A program made the translations under genes and the position numbers. Source: Aradus depressus (lineage: Eukaryota; Arthropoda; Insecta; Hemiptera; Aradidae). Taken from it: a stretch of DNA of 64,000 nt. The notes beneath the pieces were generated by a model, which was not told where the DNA came from, ran no database searches, and saw nothing but the letters and a program-made list of their open reading frames with translations. This document shows, piece after piece, positions 21,557 through 32,239 of the stretch. The stretch is from positions 15,510,222 through 15,574,221 of the forward strand of contig OY759222.1 of NCBI GenBank assembly GCA_963662175.1, written 5' to 3'. Numbering within the stretch: the stretch's first letter is position 1; each line of letters begins with the position of its first letter.

Positions 21557-22060
21557 CACAGTGTGAAATTTATGAGGATTTTCAAAATTCGAGCCCCCGC
21601 TCACTTTTTGATCAATTTGGATGAAACTATGTGCAGAATATTTGTGAAAGCTGGCTTTTTATCAGATAACTACTGCGGGTTTCACAATCAAGGAGTTATA
21701 TGCCAGTGGCAAAAATAGCCAATTTATTGAATTTGGACCACTTTAGGCCAAAATGACATCATTAGGACCACTTTTGGCTAAAATAAATATTGAATTCGTA
21801 ATCAGCGACATAAAAAACATTCATTTAAATTGTAAAAATCCGTTAACAAAAACTTAGACAAAAAAAATTTTTTTTTTTTTTAAATTTTCGTGGTTTTGGC
21901 AGGTGTCAATTGGCATATAATACCTTGATTGTGAAACCCGCAGTTACCTGATAAAAAGCCAGCTTTCACAAATATTTTGAACTTAGTTTCATCCAAATTG
22001 ATCAAAAATTGAGCAGGGGCTCGAATTTTGAAAATCAAAACTCATTAATTTCACACTGTG
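21557..22060. mobile_element. Transib-type DNA transposon inserted in a SINE
   Basis: A 504-bp element with long inverted ends that start CACAGTGTGAAATT and continue past CAAAATTCGAGCCCC. It is flanked by the 5-bp duplication CGCCG (21,552-21,556 and 22,061-22,065), which is the GGCGCCGG motif at the head of a SINE-A copy. CACAGTG ends and a CG-rich 5-bp duplication are diagnostic for Transib. It is non-coding, with T/A-rich middle sequence. Confidence 0.88.
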
Positions 22061-22322
22061 CGCCGGTAGCTCAGGCGTATGCGTGATTGCTTACTGCGTT
22101 CAAGGTCGCGGGTTCGAAACCCGACCGAAGCTCTTAGATTTTTTTCATCTGAGAGATGAAAAAAAAAATTGAGCACGCCGTCCTTCGGTAGGGATGTTAA
22201 GCGAAAGTCTCGACCATGTATGATACTCCTTTATTAAAGATCCATACCCTAAGTAGGCATAATTTAGGGCTTGCACAGTAAAGTCAGGCTCAAGTCTACC
22301 AGAGCGATGAAAGACAGCATTT
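22061..22322 (+). mobile_element. SINE-A variant, interrupted at its 5' end
   Basis: tRNA-like head (GTAGCTCAGGCGTATGCGTG, B box GGTTCGAAACC) followed by a TTTTTTTCATCTGAGAGATG linker and the CGTCCTTCGGTAGGGATGTT domain. The linker differs from the main family and is shared with 37,769-38,025, so it is a subfamily. Its first bases (21,548-21,556) lie beyond the Transib-type insertion. Confidence 0.88.
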
Positions 22323-22371
22323 CTTGTAAAATACAACTTCTTTGTGTAACGTTAATGTATTGATGATGTAA

Positions 22372-22480
22372 TTATTTCACAGGGTGTAAAATACAAACGT
22401 AGTCTAACCTCTCACAGAATTAATTAAATGTGTTAGCCAGCTTTCGACGTTGCCCCATCATCAGACTGTCAGAATTCCAG
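22372..22480 (-). mobile_element. Fragment of the 20-kb fold-back family
   Basis: The minus strand reads GTCTGATGATGGGGCAACGT then CGAAAGCTGGCTAA, and the segment also has the CTCACAGA phrase of the 20.1- and 49.9-kb copies. The palindrome is AGCTGGCT, one base from AGCCGGCT. It ends within 70 bp of a Camta CG-1 exon. Confidence 0.75.
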
Positions 22481-22549
22481 TGCTTTGATTTTGGAAAGAG
22501 TTTGAGAACCCCTGGTCTAATATTTAATGGAGCAGTGATGTCCACTTAC

Positions 22550-22685
22550 CTCTGTTCCTTGAACTTTGAGTTTCATGTGATCCTCCCGGGTCGTCTTCCC
22601 ATCCTTCCTCTTCTTCCAGCAGTAGCCGTCTCTTCGGTAGCGCACCTTCTTTCGGCTGTACAGAAGCATCGAGCCACTCTTGGGT
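22550..22685 (-). CDS. Camta: Camta exon, CG-1 core with nuclear localisation motif
   Basis: Forty-five codons follow the base that completes the split Arg. The peptide contains PKSGSMLLYSRKKVRYRR, the conserved DGYCWKKRKDGKTTREDH block and MKLKVQGTE. This is the most conserved part of CG-1, and the basic KKRKDGK stretch is usually taken as a nuclear localisation signal. The donor is GTAAGT at 22,549. Confidence 0.97.
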
Positions 22686-22736
22686 CTGCCATAAGAAAAA
22701 CAGTGTTAATAAAAAGATCCCAGATTGAAAAAAAAA

Positions 22737-22975
22737 TTGTCGGTGAATCACCAGCAACGTACTTCCCCCGAACAAATTAGTCAATTAAGTGTTGGCTCTC
22801 CCTTTAAAAACCAATCGATCGTTTGGAATAATAAAATAAAATATTTAATTAACATAGAGGCTTCTGAATCCTCATCTTAAATTTTGTGTCGATACATGCA
22901 TCACATCGGGATTTATTGGGGTTTTTGACTTGAGCCCGCCCACCTAATCCCTCTTACATTCTTTCCCTCCAGGTT
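22737..22975 (+). mobile_element. CTTCCCC-family, left part
   Basis: TCGGTGAATCACCAGCAACG, then CTCTCCCTTTAAAAACCAATC and ATACATGCATCACATCGGG. It starts about 50 bp upstream of the CG-1 core exon acceptor. Confidence 0.8.
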
Positions 22976-23062
22976 TAGTTTTAAGCAATGACACGTTCGA
23001 GGAGCGCGAATCATACATATAAGTACATCAGATAAGTAAGAAAGACATTGAACGTTGAAATA

Positions 23063-23440
23063 GGAATTATTATTACATTCTAATAAGATGAACTAATTTC
23101 TGAACTGATGTTTGTTTATTTAACAAAATTATTACTAATAGCATGAGAACAATAATATAATTAAGATAAAATTATTATATTCTAACAAGATAAACTAATT
23201 TCTGAACTGATGTTTCTTTATTTAACAAAATGATTACTAATAGCATAAGAACAATAATATAATTAAAGATAAAATTATTACATTCTAATAAGATAAACTA
23301 ATTTCTGAACTGATGTTTGTTTATTTAACAAAATGATTACTAATAGCATGAGAACAATAATATAATTAAAGATAAAATTATTAAATTCTAACAAGATAAA
23401 CTAATTTCTGAACTGTTGTTTGTTTATTTAACAAAATAAT
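23063..23440. repeat. Tandem repeat, about 103-bp unit, 3.6 copies
   Basis: Repeated unit containing AACTAATTTCTGAACTGATG and TTTATTTAACAAAATNATTA. Units differ at a few positions. An inverted copy of the unit lies at 23,630-23,700. Confidence 0.92.
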
Positions 23441-23629
23441 TACTAATTTCAGTTTAAAATAACTAAACGAGTAAGGATATAAATTAAAATTATTACAAAA
23501 TTTAAAAAAAAAAAAAATTGTATTTTTATTTTGCTATAATTTTAATGTATATTTTCATTATTATTCAATTAGTTATTTTAAAGATAAGAAAAACTTCAGA
23601 TTTTAATTGTATTAATGTTCTCAATGTAG

Positions 23630-23705
23630 TAGTAATCATTTTGTTAAATAGACAAACATCAGTTCAGAAATTAGTTTATCTTGTTAGAATGTAATAATTT
23701 TAGTT
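23630..23705. repeat. Inverted copy of the 103-bp unit
   Basis: Reads AATCATTTTGTTAAATAGAC then CATCAGTTCAGAAATTAGTT, the complement of the tandem unit at 23.1-23.4 kb. Confidence 0.85.
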
Positions 23706-24469
23706 TTACACGTGATATAACGTGAAAAAAAGAAACAAATTCCTAACAGTAAGAAGATTTCCTAGTTGAAAATCCAACCCTGAAGTACCTATATGTAAGA
23801 TTCACCTAAAGAAACTGTCTTAGTATATGTGTAATGTCAAAAATTATAGTTTATGTTTAAATTTCTTGTGAAGAAGACAATTTTTTTAAAATAAGAATTT
23901 GAACGACACCCCAGTGTTCAGGGGAACATGTTTCATAAAAATATGGAAGTAGTCTCTGTTTTACCAACCGAGAGAGCACATAAGCTGTTTCCTGTATAGA
24001 AATTCGCTGTCCTTATTCAGTCCGTCTTACCCCTTCCACTGTCTGTTTGGCTAAGTCTCCCTCCCCCACTGTTGTCTTCCTCTATACTATTCTCCTCCTG
24101 TCCCAAGTTTTATGCCTTTGTTTGTAGTTCTGGCAGACACCCCCTCTTCTCCCCCGGTTCTATGTCTTTAAGAATGTCCGGAACTGCCCCCACAACCCAA
24201 AGCTGACCACACAACTGTTGTGTAAGGACACAGAAAATTTCCCAACAGTTTACCACAACTTCCTTTTTTATTATTTTTTTTTTTTTTGTCACATGAGGAA
24301 TACGAATTTCAAAGCGGAATCGTTTTAAAAGATGTCGCCCCATTTATGAAAACAAGCCAAGCATTTTGATAAATCATTCTTATTTTACCAACAATTTCTA
24401 TCAGAATAACCATGCTTATATAGAAATATATTTTTTCCTCTGAGCTCGGATGAAATGAAAAATAAAAGT

Positions 24470-24575
24470 CTAGCACTTCTACAATCAATTAAGTCTTCGC
24501 TCCCCTCTGAAACCAATGGACCAATAGTTGACCTACGCAGGCACTTCTGAATTCTTATACTAAATTTCGATTCGA
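24470..24575 (+). mobile_element. CTTCCCC-family fragment
   Basis: Contains AATTAAGTCTTCGCTCCCCT and ATAGTTGACCTACGCAGGCA. Short and diverged. Confidence 0.6.
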
Positions 24576-24816
24576 AAATGTGATAATTAAAAAATTGTAT
24601 AAATAACTAAATATATAATTTAAAAAAAATTAATAATAAATAATAAAATTAAATAATATTAGCACATTTCCTGTAGAAATTATAGCTGGTCTTCTACTAA
24701 ATTTTGATTTCTACATTAATTTCCGAAAAGGTCAGTAAAAAAATATCGAAAGTTCAAGACGTGCAATTTTGCAGAAAGTGCACGTATTTTTAAAAATTTC
24801 AAATAATAATTATTTA

Positions 24817-25032
24817 ATGCCTACTACCAGAGCCCTCTTTCGTCACTCTAGTGGACATGTACCCAACTCTACTCTGAGAGTCCTAAATTTTCTCTGGTTT
24901 ATTCACCTAGGGCAGGGGTCTTCAACGAGTACCTAACATTGTACAGGTTCAGGATCATTGCTTAACGTCCCAAGGACGATACTCAAGTTTTTTTTTGACT
25001 TCCCAGATAAATAAAAACGTAAGAGCCTCGTG
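24817..25032 (-). mobile_element. SINE-A, partial
   Basis: Minus-strand copy running from GCCTACTACCAGAGCCCTCT to the linker CCCAGATAAATAAAA. Head missing. Confidence 0.8.
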
Positions 25033-25540
25033 GCTATAAATATTAAAAATGTTATCTGACAGTGAAGAAGAATGTCTGGACATTCATCAGTACGACATTA
25101 CAGTGATATACAAGCTGATTGATACATTGCATAGTGATATACAACATTATTATATTTATAGGTTCAGAACATGCAACAGTCAACATAAATTATATGTATC
25201 ATGTAACAGTTCCAATTATCTATCCACTTGGGAACTTCATTTCAACATAAATAAATAATAATTGTGAACTTTTTCCTTCAACATCTATACTTAGGTAAGA
25301 CTTCATTTATTTTTTTACATAGAGGGAGGAATACAAAACTAACGTTTTGATAGCACAGAAATGTTATATTATCTAGAAACATCCCAATTTAAATATATTT
25401 TGACAAATTAAATTTAATAAGCCTAAGGAGACAGTCAACATATATATAAATTAAAAAAAACAAGGTAACTTTGAACGAGAACTGCGTACCTAAGTTTTCA
25501 TTGAATAATGTTTGTGTATTTAACATTATAGTTAATTGTT

Positions 25541-25603
25541 ATGTCTCATACCCGGGCTTAAACTACAAGGTCATATCGCCTACTATCAGAGTGCTCATTC
25601 GTC
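25541..25603 (-). mobile_element. SINE-A tail fragment
   Basis: Only the last 60 bp of the SINE: CATACCCGGGCTTAAACTAC to the TATCGCCTACTA block. Confidence 0.7.
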
Positions 25604-25609
25604 TTACGA

Positions 25610-27080
25610 CCTAGCAATTATAGTTCTCCCATAATCAATATCTATAATTTTTTTTGCTGTTCTTTATCGTTAACAATTTTTTCTTTTTGCACAAAATTAT
25701 AAATGACATGTTGAAACATAGAGGTTGACTCAATAAATATGTTCTACAAAAAGAAAAAAATTGATTAATATAAGAGACATTTTTTAACAATAAAAAACAG
25801 CAAACAAATTATAGATACTGATGATGGGAATACTATAATTAATAGGTTGTAAAGACCAACAAATAAACGTGTGAATTGTAATAAATATAAAGTAAAGAGC
25901 TGTAATAAATACGAAAAATATAAAGAGAATGTAATGTATGAGTGACGCGGTACTCACGAAAATTGATGTGTAAACAACTGCTTTAGTTTAAAAAATTTGC
26001 TATCGTGCATTGATTTTGATTAAAATTTGTTTTATAATGCTACAATGAGAGAATTAGTATGAGGAATTAAACTTTCAAATTTATTGTTCTTCAATTTTTT
26101 TTATACATGAAATTATAGATTTGTGATACCGAAAATAAGATATATACAACTGTGATTGTACGAGTAGTGTCTCAAAATACCGCAAGAATACAGCCTCAAT
26201 GGTAGTTTTCGAATTTGTTGTTCAAAGGCTACGATTCGCATTTATTTATAGATTAAGTTTATCATTTAAAAATGAAATAAGCTGTTCGGTATCTCCTGAA
26301 ATGGGTAAAAACATTATATTATTTGTTGTGACAATATGACAAAAAATATTTATTGATCCATATTTTCAGCAGTTATTATTATTATATATTCATAACAACA
26401 TTATACTGAAATATTATATACTATATTTTTTTTAGATTTACACTGCTATATTATTTTCTTTTACCACAAATTTATTTTTGTGATAAATTTAAGCAATCGA
26501 GTAACTTAAAAGTTTCTTACCGAAAGATCATTTTATAGTTCATAATATTGATATTTTAGTTAAATTCACTACAACGGTAAATATGATCAATAATGTTGTA
26601 AAAATACAATGTTATATAATCATGAATTTTAGGATTCTTTTATTCTTTCACTTTCTTATTCCTTGAACCTAGAAATGCTCAAAAACAGATGACATCACAG
26701 ATAAAAATGTGTGTGCGCGCGCAACCGTCCGACACACACACACACTACGCAGCATGCACATCAACGAGACTTACGCTCTGATGGTCTGACATAACCATAC
26801 CGAGAGCTAAGACGTTTACACAACAAAAACTAATGTTTTTCTTTATATTTTTTATTAAGTGTTTAACAATATTTATTTATATTTATTCTATAATCTGTTC
26901 AAAAACAATAAGCAGAAGGGTTGACATGAGAGTAAATGATAAAATAGTAAGTAATACAAAATAATTAAAACAAATAATGAGAAGTGAGGACCAATAAAGA
27001 AAGGAATATGTACAAAATAATAGTAAATATGTGCAAAAAAAAAAAAAAAAATTAAAAGTAAAAAAATAATATATAGGAAT
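25610..27080. other. Intron, AT-rich, microsatellite-like patch
   Basis: No coding signal. A short alternating purine-pyrimidine patch (GTGTGTGCGCGCGC, then ACACACACACAC) lies at 26,708-26,746. Confidence 0.5.
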
Positions 27081-27109
27081 AATTAAAACCCAATACCGAA
27101 ATTATTCCC

Positions 27110-27327
27110 ATATTTTATATAAATATTTTGTGAAATAGACAAAATTTTTAAAAAAACATATTCTTTATTTTGTAATAACTGTTTCACAATAATTCTGTAA
27201 AAAATGTTAAGAATTATTTACATGTTTATTTATTTATTTCATTTTTTTTCTATGAGATCTCAATAGAAATGTAACTTTTACTACTACATTCAAACTTGTG
27301 AAAAAACAAAAATAAAATAAAAAACAG
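27110..27327 (+). repeat. Dispersed repeat, second copy
   Basis: Direct copy of 17,510-17,725, including GAGATCTCAATAGAAATGTA. A decayed hammerhead-like fragment (CAATACCGAAATTATTCCC) sits immediately left, as at 17.5 kb. Confidence 0.75.
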
Positions 27328-27935
27328 TTTAACAATATCTCTGCGAAAATGTTAAGTAACATATAATAAATATATTATATATTTCATTTTTAGTGACTTT
27401 ATTTATTTCCAGTTGTTCTAAGCTATCAAGGAACTTTGTTTATGCAGAAAAATGAAAAAAAGTTATTTTATTTATTTATTACAAGTTTCCTCAATATGTT
27501 GGCACTTCTCAACTTAGAAGTCCTAACAAGTCAGCTTACTTTGCATAAATTAAGTATAAATTTTCCAACCGGATTCTCCAGATCATAATAAGAAATAGGT
27601 ATAATTATCCGTGTCTTTAAAACTTGCTAGAATCATCAGAAGGTAAGTAAATATCCAAGAAATGAGACGGCCTTTATTTTGAGGGCTAGTTATTGTATCC
27701 GCCACGAGGAGGGCAGTACCAGCTGCTCTTTCTACAACTGGTATGAAGATAACTCGGAAACGAGTAAAGTTTTCTGATTGTATAATTACTCATTTAAAAG
27801 TTCGAGTAGACTGAGACAGAAAGAAAAACTTGAGTTGGGCCTTTCTTCAATGTTTAGGGAGAGGCAATATAACCCCAACCCCACAGAGGAAAAATGTGAA
27901 AACTTACTTTCTCTTATATTAATTCTTAAAAACTC

Positions 27936-27973
27936 ATTTTTACTTCCCCAGATATGCACAGTATAGGGGAAGT
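27936..27973 (+). mobile_element. CTTCCCC-family terminal hairpin
   Basis: Only the end hairpin remains: ACTTCCCCAGATATGCACAG and TATAGGGGAAGTTATA. A SINE-A tail begins right after it. Confidence 0.6.
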
Positions 27974-28316
27974 TATAGGTTAGGTTAGGTTTTATGACTC
28001 ATGCCCGGGCTTTAACGACGAGGTCATATCGCCTACTACCAGAGCGCTCTTTTGTCACTCTGGTGGACATGAGCCCGACTCTATTGTGGGAGTCCTAAAT
28101 TTTGCCTAGCCTAAATTCTTATTCACCTAGGGTAGGGGTCTTTAACGAGTTCCTGACATCGTACAGGCTCGGAACCATCGCTTAACGTCCTATCAGAAGG
28201 ACGGCGTGCTTAAGTTTATTTTACCTCCCAGATAAAATAAACAAAGGGCCTCAGCCGGGTTTCGAACCCGCGAACTAGAGCTCAGTAAGCTAGCACGCAT
28301 ACCATTGAACTACCGT
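27974..28316 (-). mobile_element. SINE-A, full length with AACCT tail
   Basis: Complete minus-strand copy. The tail, read on the plus strand, is GGTTAGGTTAGGTTTT followed by ATGACTCATGCCCGGGC. The B box GGTTCGAAACC and the CCGTCCTTCTGATAGGACGT domain are intact. The A-box end (28,300-28,316) is slightly decayed and abuts a CT microsatellite. Confidence 0.9.
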
Positions 28317-28340
28317 CTTTCTCTCTCTCTCTCTCTCTCT
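28317..28340. repeat. CT microsatellite
   Basis: About 11 CT units next to the SINE head. Confidence 0.9.
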
Positions 28341-28683
28341 GTAGATATATTATATATCTTGCGTTTGCTATGTACAGAGAGAGTATCATGATAATAATAT
28401 TTCTGATGAATAATAAGGAGCTTTTTGATATACTACAACCGCGATAAAATTGAAGAAAGATATGGATTATCGACAAACACTTTTTCTTTTGAAAATCTGT
28501 AATTTTTTTTTTTTTTTTTTTTTTTCCAGAAAGCATGAATATTTCAAACCATATATTTGGCTAAGTTTAAGAATACATAGAAAGAAATGTTCAACAAAAA
28601 AATCAGCTAAATTGATGCGAAAGGCCAATTTCGGTCACTGCACGAAAAAAGAAACAAATTACTGTGTATAATGTTTTTTTAAG

Positions 28684-28972
28684 TGTACCGATAGCTCAGT
28701 GTTATGCGTGCTCGCTTACTGAGCTGAAGATCACGGGTTCGAAACTAGGAAACTTTATTTTATCTGGGAAGTAAAATTAACTTAAACGATGGTTCCGAGC
28801 CTGTGCGATGTCAAGTACTCTTTAAAGACCCCTACCGTACGTGAATAAACCTGGGTAGACAAAATTTAGGACTCTGTAGTAGAGTCGGATTCATTTCCGC
28901 CAGAGTGATGAAAAAACGCTCTGGTAGTAGACGATATGACCTTGTGGTCCAAAGCCCGGTAAAGAGTCATAA
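28684..28972 (+). mobile_element. SINE-A, nearly full length
   Basis: Head CCGATAGCTCAGTGTTATGC, B box GGTTCGAAACT, tail CCCGGTAAAGAGTCATAA. The central CCTTCGGATGGGAC domain is partly deleted. Confidence 0.88.
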
Positions 28973-29589
28973 CATATTGTTTTTATAGATTTTTTTTTTT
29001 TATTATTATAACCATATGTAGAATATAGTGCTTAAACGCTGTAAGTTAATAGGTAGTGTAGGTACGTTAATTTGAAGACAACAACATAAGTGTGTAATAA
29101 ATAGTTAAATAGGAAATGAGCAATAAAACTTAGTAAGTTAAGGAAGAGTTAAGACGGTAGTTAGGAGAAAGGAGACCCAAGGGAACGATACGAGGGAGGT
29201 GGGGAGCGGCGCGGCATGCAAGGCGCTTCGCTTTCTAGTTGGCAACCCTGCTTAAATTTGTTATCAGACCCATCCCACCAACCCCTAACTTTATACAATA
29301 AATGGGACTTTATTTAAAAGTGGTCTCCCATCCCCTTCCCCCTATGGGACCACTCTAAAGTTTGTAAAATTTTCTTAATTAAGACAATACACCGTACAAA
29401 CAAACAAACAAACTACATTAGTAAAGAAACAGACCGTTGGAAGAACACACCTTGAAAAAGTCAACAAAACTTGTTTATGGGCTTATTAGTTCCAAAAGAG
29501 AGGCTTTAGAATGAAGTAAATCGGCTGGGAACATAAGAACCACACATATTTTTTTCTATGTAGATGTTGATTAGCGACTGTAGATTTTA

Positions 29590-30206
29590 ATTGTAGGAAT
29601 ATTAAGGGTCAGTCAAAGATGGAAGAAAACACTATTCAAAGGCCAACGTTTCGATATATTTTATATCATCATCAGGGCCTACAAACATGAGGGGGAATCA
29701 AGATTAGAATCACAATTAAACAAAATTAGTGTGTTGATAAACATTGCTGAACGTTAAAATAGACATTGTAACAAGTTAAAAATTGAAACTGACTTACTAT
29801 GAATACATTACTAAACATTAAAATTAAATATAGATACATTGTTAACCATAAACATGAACGTACACTAATACAAATTAAAATTAAATATGAATACATTACT
29901 AAACATTAAAATTAAATATAGATACATTGTTAACCATAAACATGAACGTACACTAATACAAATTAAAATTACATATGAATACATTACTAAACATAAACAT
30001 TGATAATCATGGAAATAGACAAATAGGTGGAACATAATAAAGAGTAAAAATTAAACTGACTTACTATGAATAAGAATAAGCATTGTGATTCTAATCTTGA
30101 TTCCCCCCCATGTTTGTAGGCCCTGATGATGATATAAAATATATCGAAACGTTGGCGTTTGAATAGTGTTTTCTTCCATCTTTGACTTACCTTCAATATT
30201 CCTACA
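29590..30206. mobile_element. Large fold-back with hammerhead-like arms
   Basis: Arms of about 135 bp (29,590-29,728 and 30,070-30,206). In each, reading inward, AGGCCCTGATGATGATATAA is followed by a TATATC stem strand, GAAACGTT and, in the left arm, GGCCT. The CTGATGA core is bounded by AGGCC, which pairs with the GGCCT that follows GAAACGTT; this gives hammerhead stem I. Stem II is GATATA/TATATC and stem III would be the ACGT palindrome. The right arm has GGCG instead of GGCC. A tandem repeat fills the middle. No protein gene is seen. Confidence 0.85.
29797..29996. repeat. Tandem repeat, about 88-bp unit, 2.3 copies
   Basis: Two nearly identical units containing TTGTTAACCATAAACATGAA and CGTACACTAATACAAATTAA, inside the fold-back element. 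Confidence 0.9.
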
Positions 30207-31150
30207 ATATTTTTTTCTCATTGTTCAAAAATAATAAAATAACCATAATTAAAAAGCTAATATTGACAACTTATTATTAATAAATGAAGTAAGAGCTACC
30301 ATAGAAACCATGTTGTTAATGACTAACGACAATTTAGGCGAACTACACCCTCCACCCCCTAGGTTCTAAAAGTACCTAATGAAAAATATATAATTATTCT
30401 GGCTGGGGATCTGATAGAGTATAAGAGTATGACAAACAGGAGAAAAATATATATAAAATATTTAAGAGAGGGTTAGAGGAAAAGGAAGAGACTGACGAGG
30501 GTTGACAGCTCAATCTGACGGCTATTTTGTTAAATAAACCTCACAACTTGTGACTCCAGTCAACTTTTTGACCTCAATTTCCACTCCTATACATTATTTA
30601 CACTACAACTTCGGCTAATTATTGTTTCTTCAAAGTCCCCTTTTTGATGCTTCATGAAAATTTTATCACTTTAATTATATTCGATTTTGCCTATTATGCT
30701 TTCGTATGAAGACAGTAAGAGAGTCTACAACTAGTTCACAAATATTTTAAACATTTTCAGTCAGATATCTTTAAAACGTGTCGGATGCTCAAATTTGTAC
30801 AAGAAAACAGAATTTTACCGAAACCCCATTATAATCGTCTCAAATTCGAGGTTATTATATATAAACTTGTTTGTAGAAAATTATATATATATATATATAT
30901 ACATTAAAATATATTTTTTTGAACACTCAAACCAAATACACGAAAATTGAATCATATTTATTCATGTAAGGAATAAAGTATTTTTATTACCTTTTTACAA
31001 CTCAATGAAATATAAAAAAATTATTATATTTCCGATATATGTACTAACATATTTTTTTTTTTACCTGGAAGGTAGGCAGTGATGGTTCACTCCCACTATC
31101 AGTCACCCTCTTCTCACTTATTACTTTTAGATATTATATAAGAATAAAAT
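30207..31150. other. Intron, no recognised element
   Basis: AT-rich, with a TA microsatellite at about 30,880-30,902. Nothing else is recognised before the CG-1 exon. Confidence 0.5.
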
Positions 31151-31157
31151 ATCTCAC

Positions 31158-31225
31158 CTGATTTTCACCTCTTTTGATTGCCAGTCGGTGTGTCTCTCGA
31201 AGCAAATCAGAATAGCAGCAATTTC
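31158..31225 (-). CDS. Camta: Camta exon, CG-1 domain
   Basis: Twenty-two codons plus two bases. The peptide starts EIAAILICFERH and ends DWQSKEVKI, with a split Arg codon at the donor GTGAG. It corresponds to the helix of the CG-1 domain following the HRWNTNE signature. The acceptor is TTACAG. Confidence 0.95.
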
Positions 31226-31799
31226 CTGTAAAGTAAAGGAAATGTTAGATAACAAATTTTATTGCAGTAAAAGGTTTTTTTTTCTTTTTTATTTTTAAAT
31301 TTAGAACAAGAGAATTTAGTTTAATCCCTTTACAAGATCTGAGCTAGAATCTAGATATAGATTAACAGATATATATACATATATGTATATCGTTACTATT
31401 TGTCTGTATAGTGAAGAGATTTTGGGCCACCCCCCACTTGCCTCCCAGATTTCCTTGAGACAGGCAGCCGTTCTGAAAACATTAGCCGACGGTTCGCACC
31501 GTTCCTTACCTCGGAAAGCAAGCAATTTCATAACGCAAAACTATCTTCAAAAGGGGAGTCAATTTCAACTTGGCTATTACTATTAGATTCGTTATCTGCA
31601 CATGAAATTGTACCCTAACTTTTATTAAATATTAAAAGAACGTACCCAGTCTCCGTTGTATCCTACAGGAATTAAAAAAATAAATAAATTAACATGCATT
31701 AAACTCAATTAAACAACCAACTAAAATATGAACTGCCTAACTTACAACTTACATGAACTAACTACTATAATACCAATTTACTAATTATGTCATGAATTA

Positions 31800-32235
31800 A
31801 AGAACGGAAACTACGAAAGTCTCGTACTCGGGAACGATACGCCTTCCCTCACGCTCTGTCCCCGAGTCTCTTCAGTATAGGACCAAGTTGTAGACCGGTT
31901 ATGAAATATGGCGGTGAAACCTGGATACTAAAGACTTTGAGTGGATGCTGAAAGTGTAGGAGAGTAAGATGCTGAGAAGAGTGTCCGAGAGACCGCGGAT
32001 CAGGAATTTAAAAAAACCTACAATGAACCAGATATAGTATAAACTTCTTGAAAGGGGCAGACTGGGATTAAATCCCGAGGAGACTTATTTATTGTCGCCC
32101 GTGTTGAAGACAGCGTTAAGGAAGAGATGGATGGAGGACATGGAGGATGACCTCAAAAGTGTGCACTCTGCAGGTGTACGATTTGAGAGGAGTGGCCTCG
32201 AGGATTATTGTTGAGGAGGCCAGGGACCTATAAGG
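31800..32235 (+). pseudogene. LINE 3' coding remnant
   Basis: Contains VMKYGGETWILKTL-like coding, a KMLRRVSERP segment and a C-terminal RWMEDMEDDLKSVHSAG piece, the order found at the C-terminus of LINE reverse transcriptases. Frames are broken by several stops. Confidence 0.65.
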
Positions 32236-32239
32236 ACTG

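Noticed and set aside
26700..26750. GTGTGCGCGC/ACACAC patch as a regulatory site
   Set aside because: Simple repeat with no supporting context.
31646..31662. A 17-nt micro-exon-like segment (GATACAACGGAGACTGG on the minus strand) with acceptor and donor between the first two CG-1 exons
   Set aside because: Exons on both sides join in phase 0 and give the conserved NTNE-EIAA sequence; 17 nt would break the frame.
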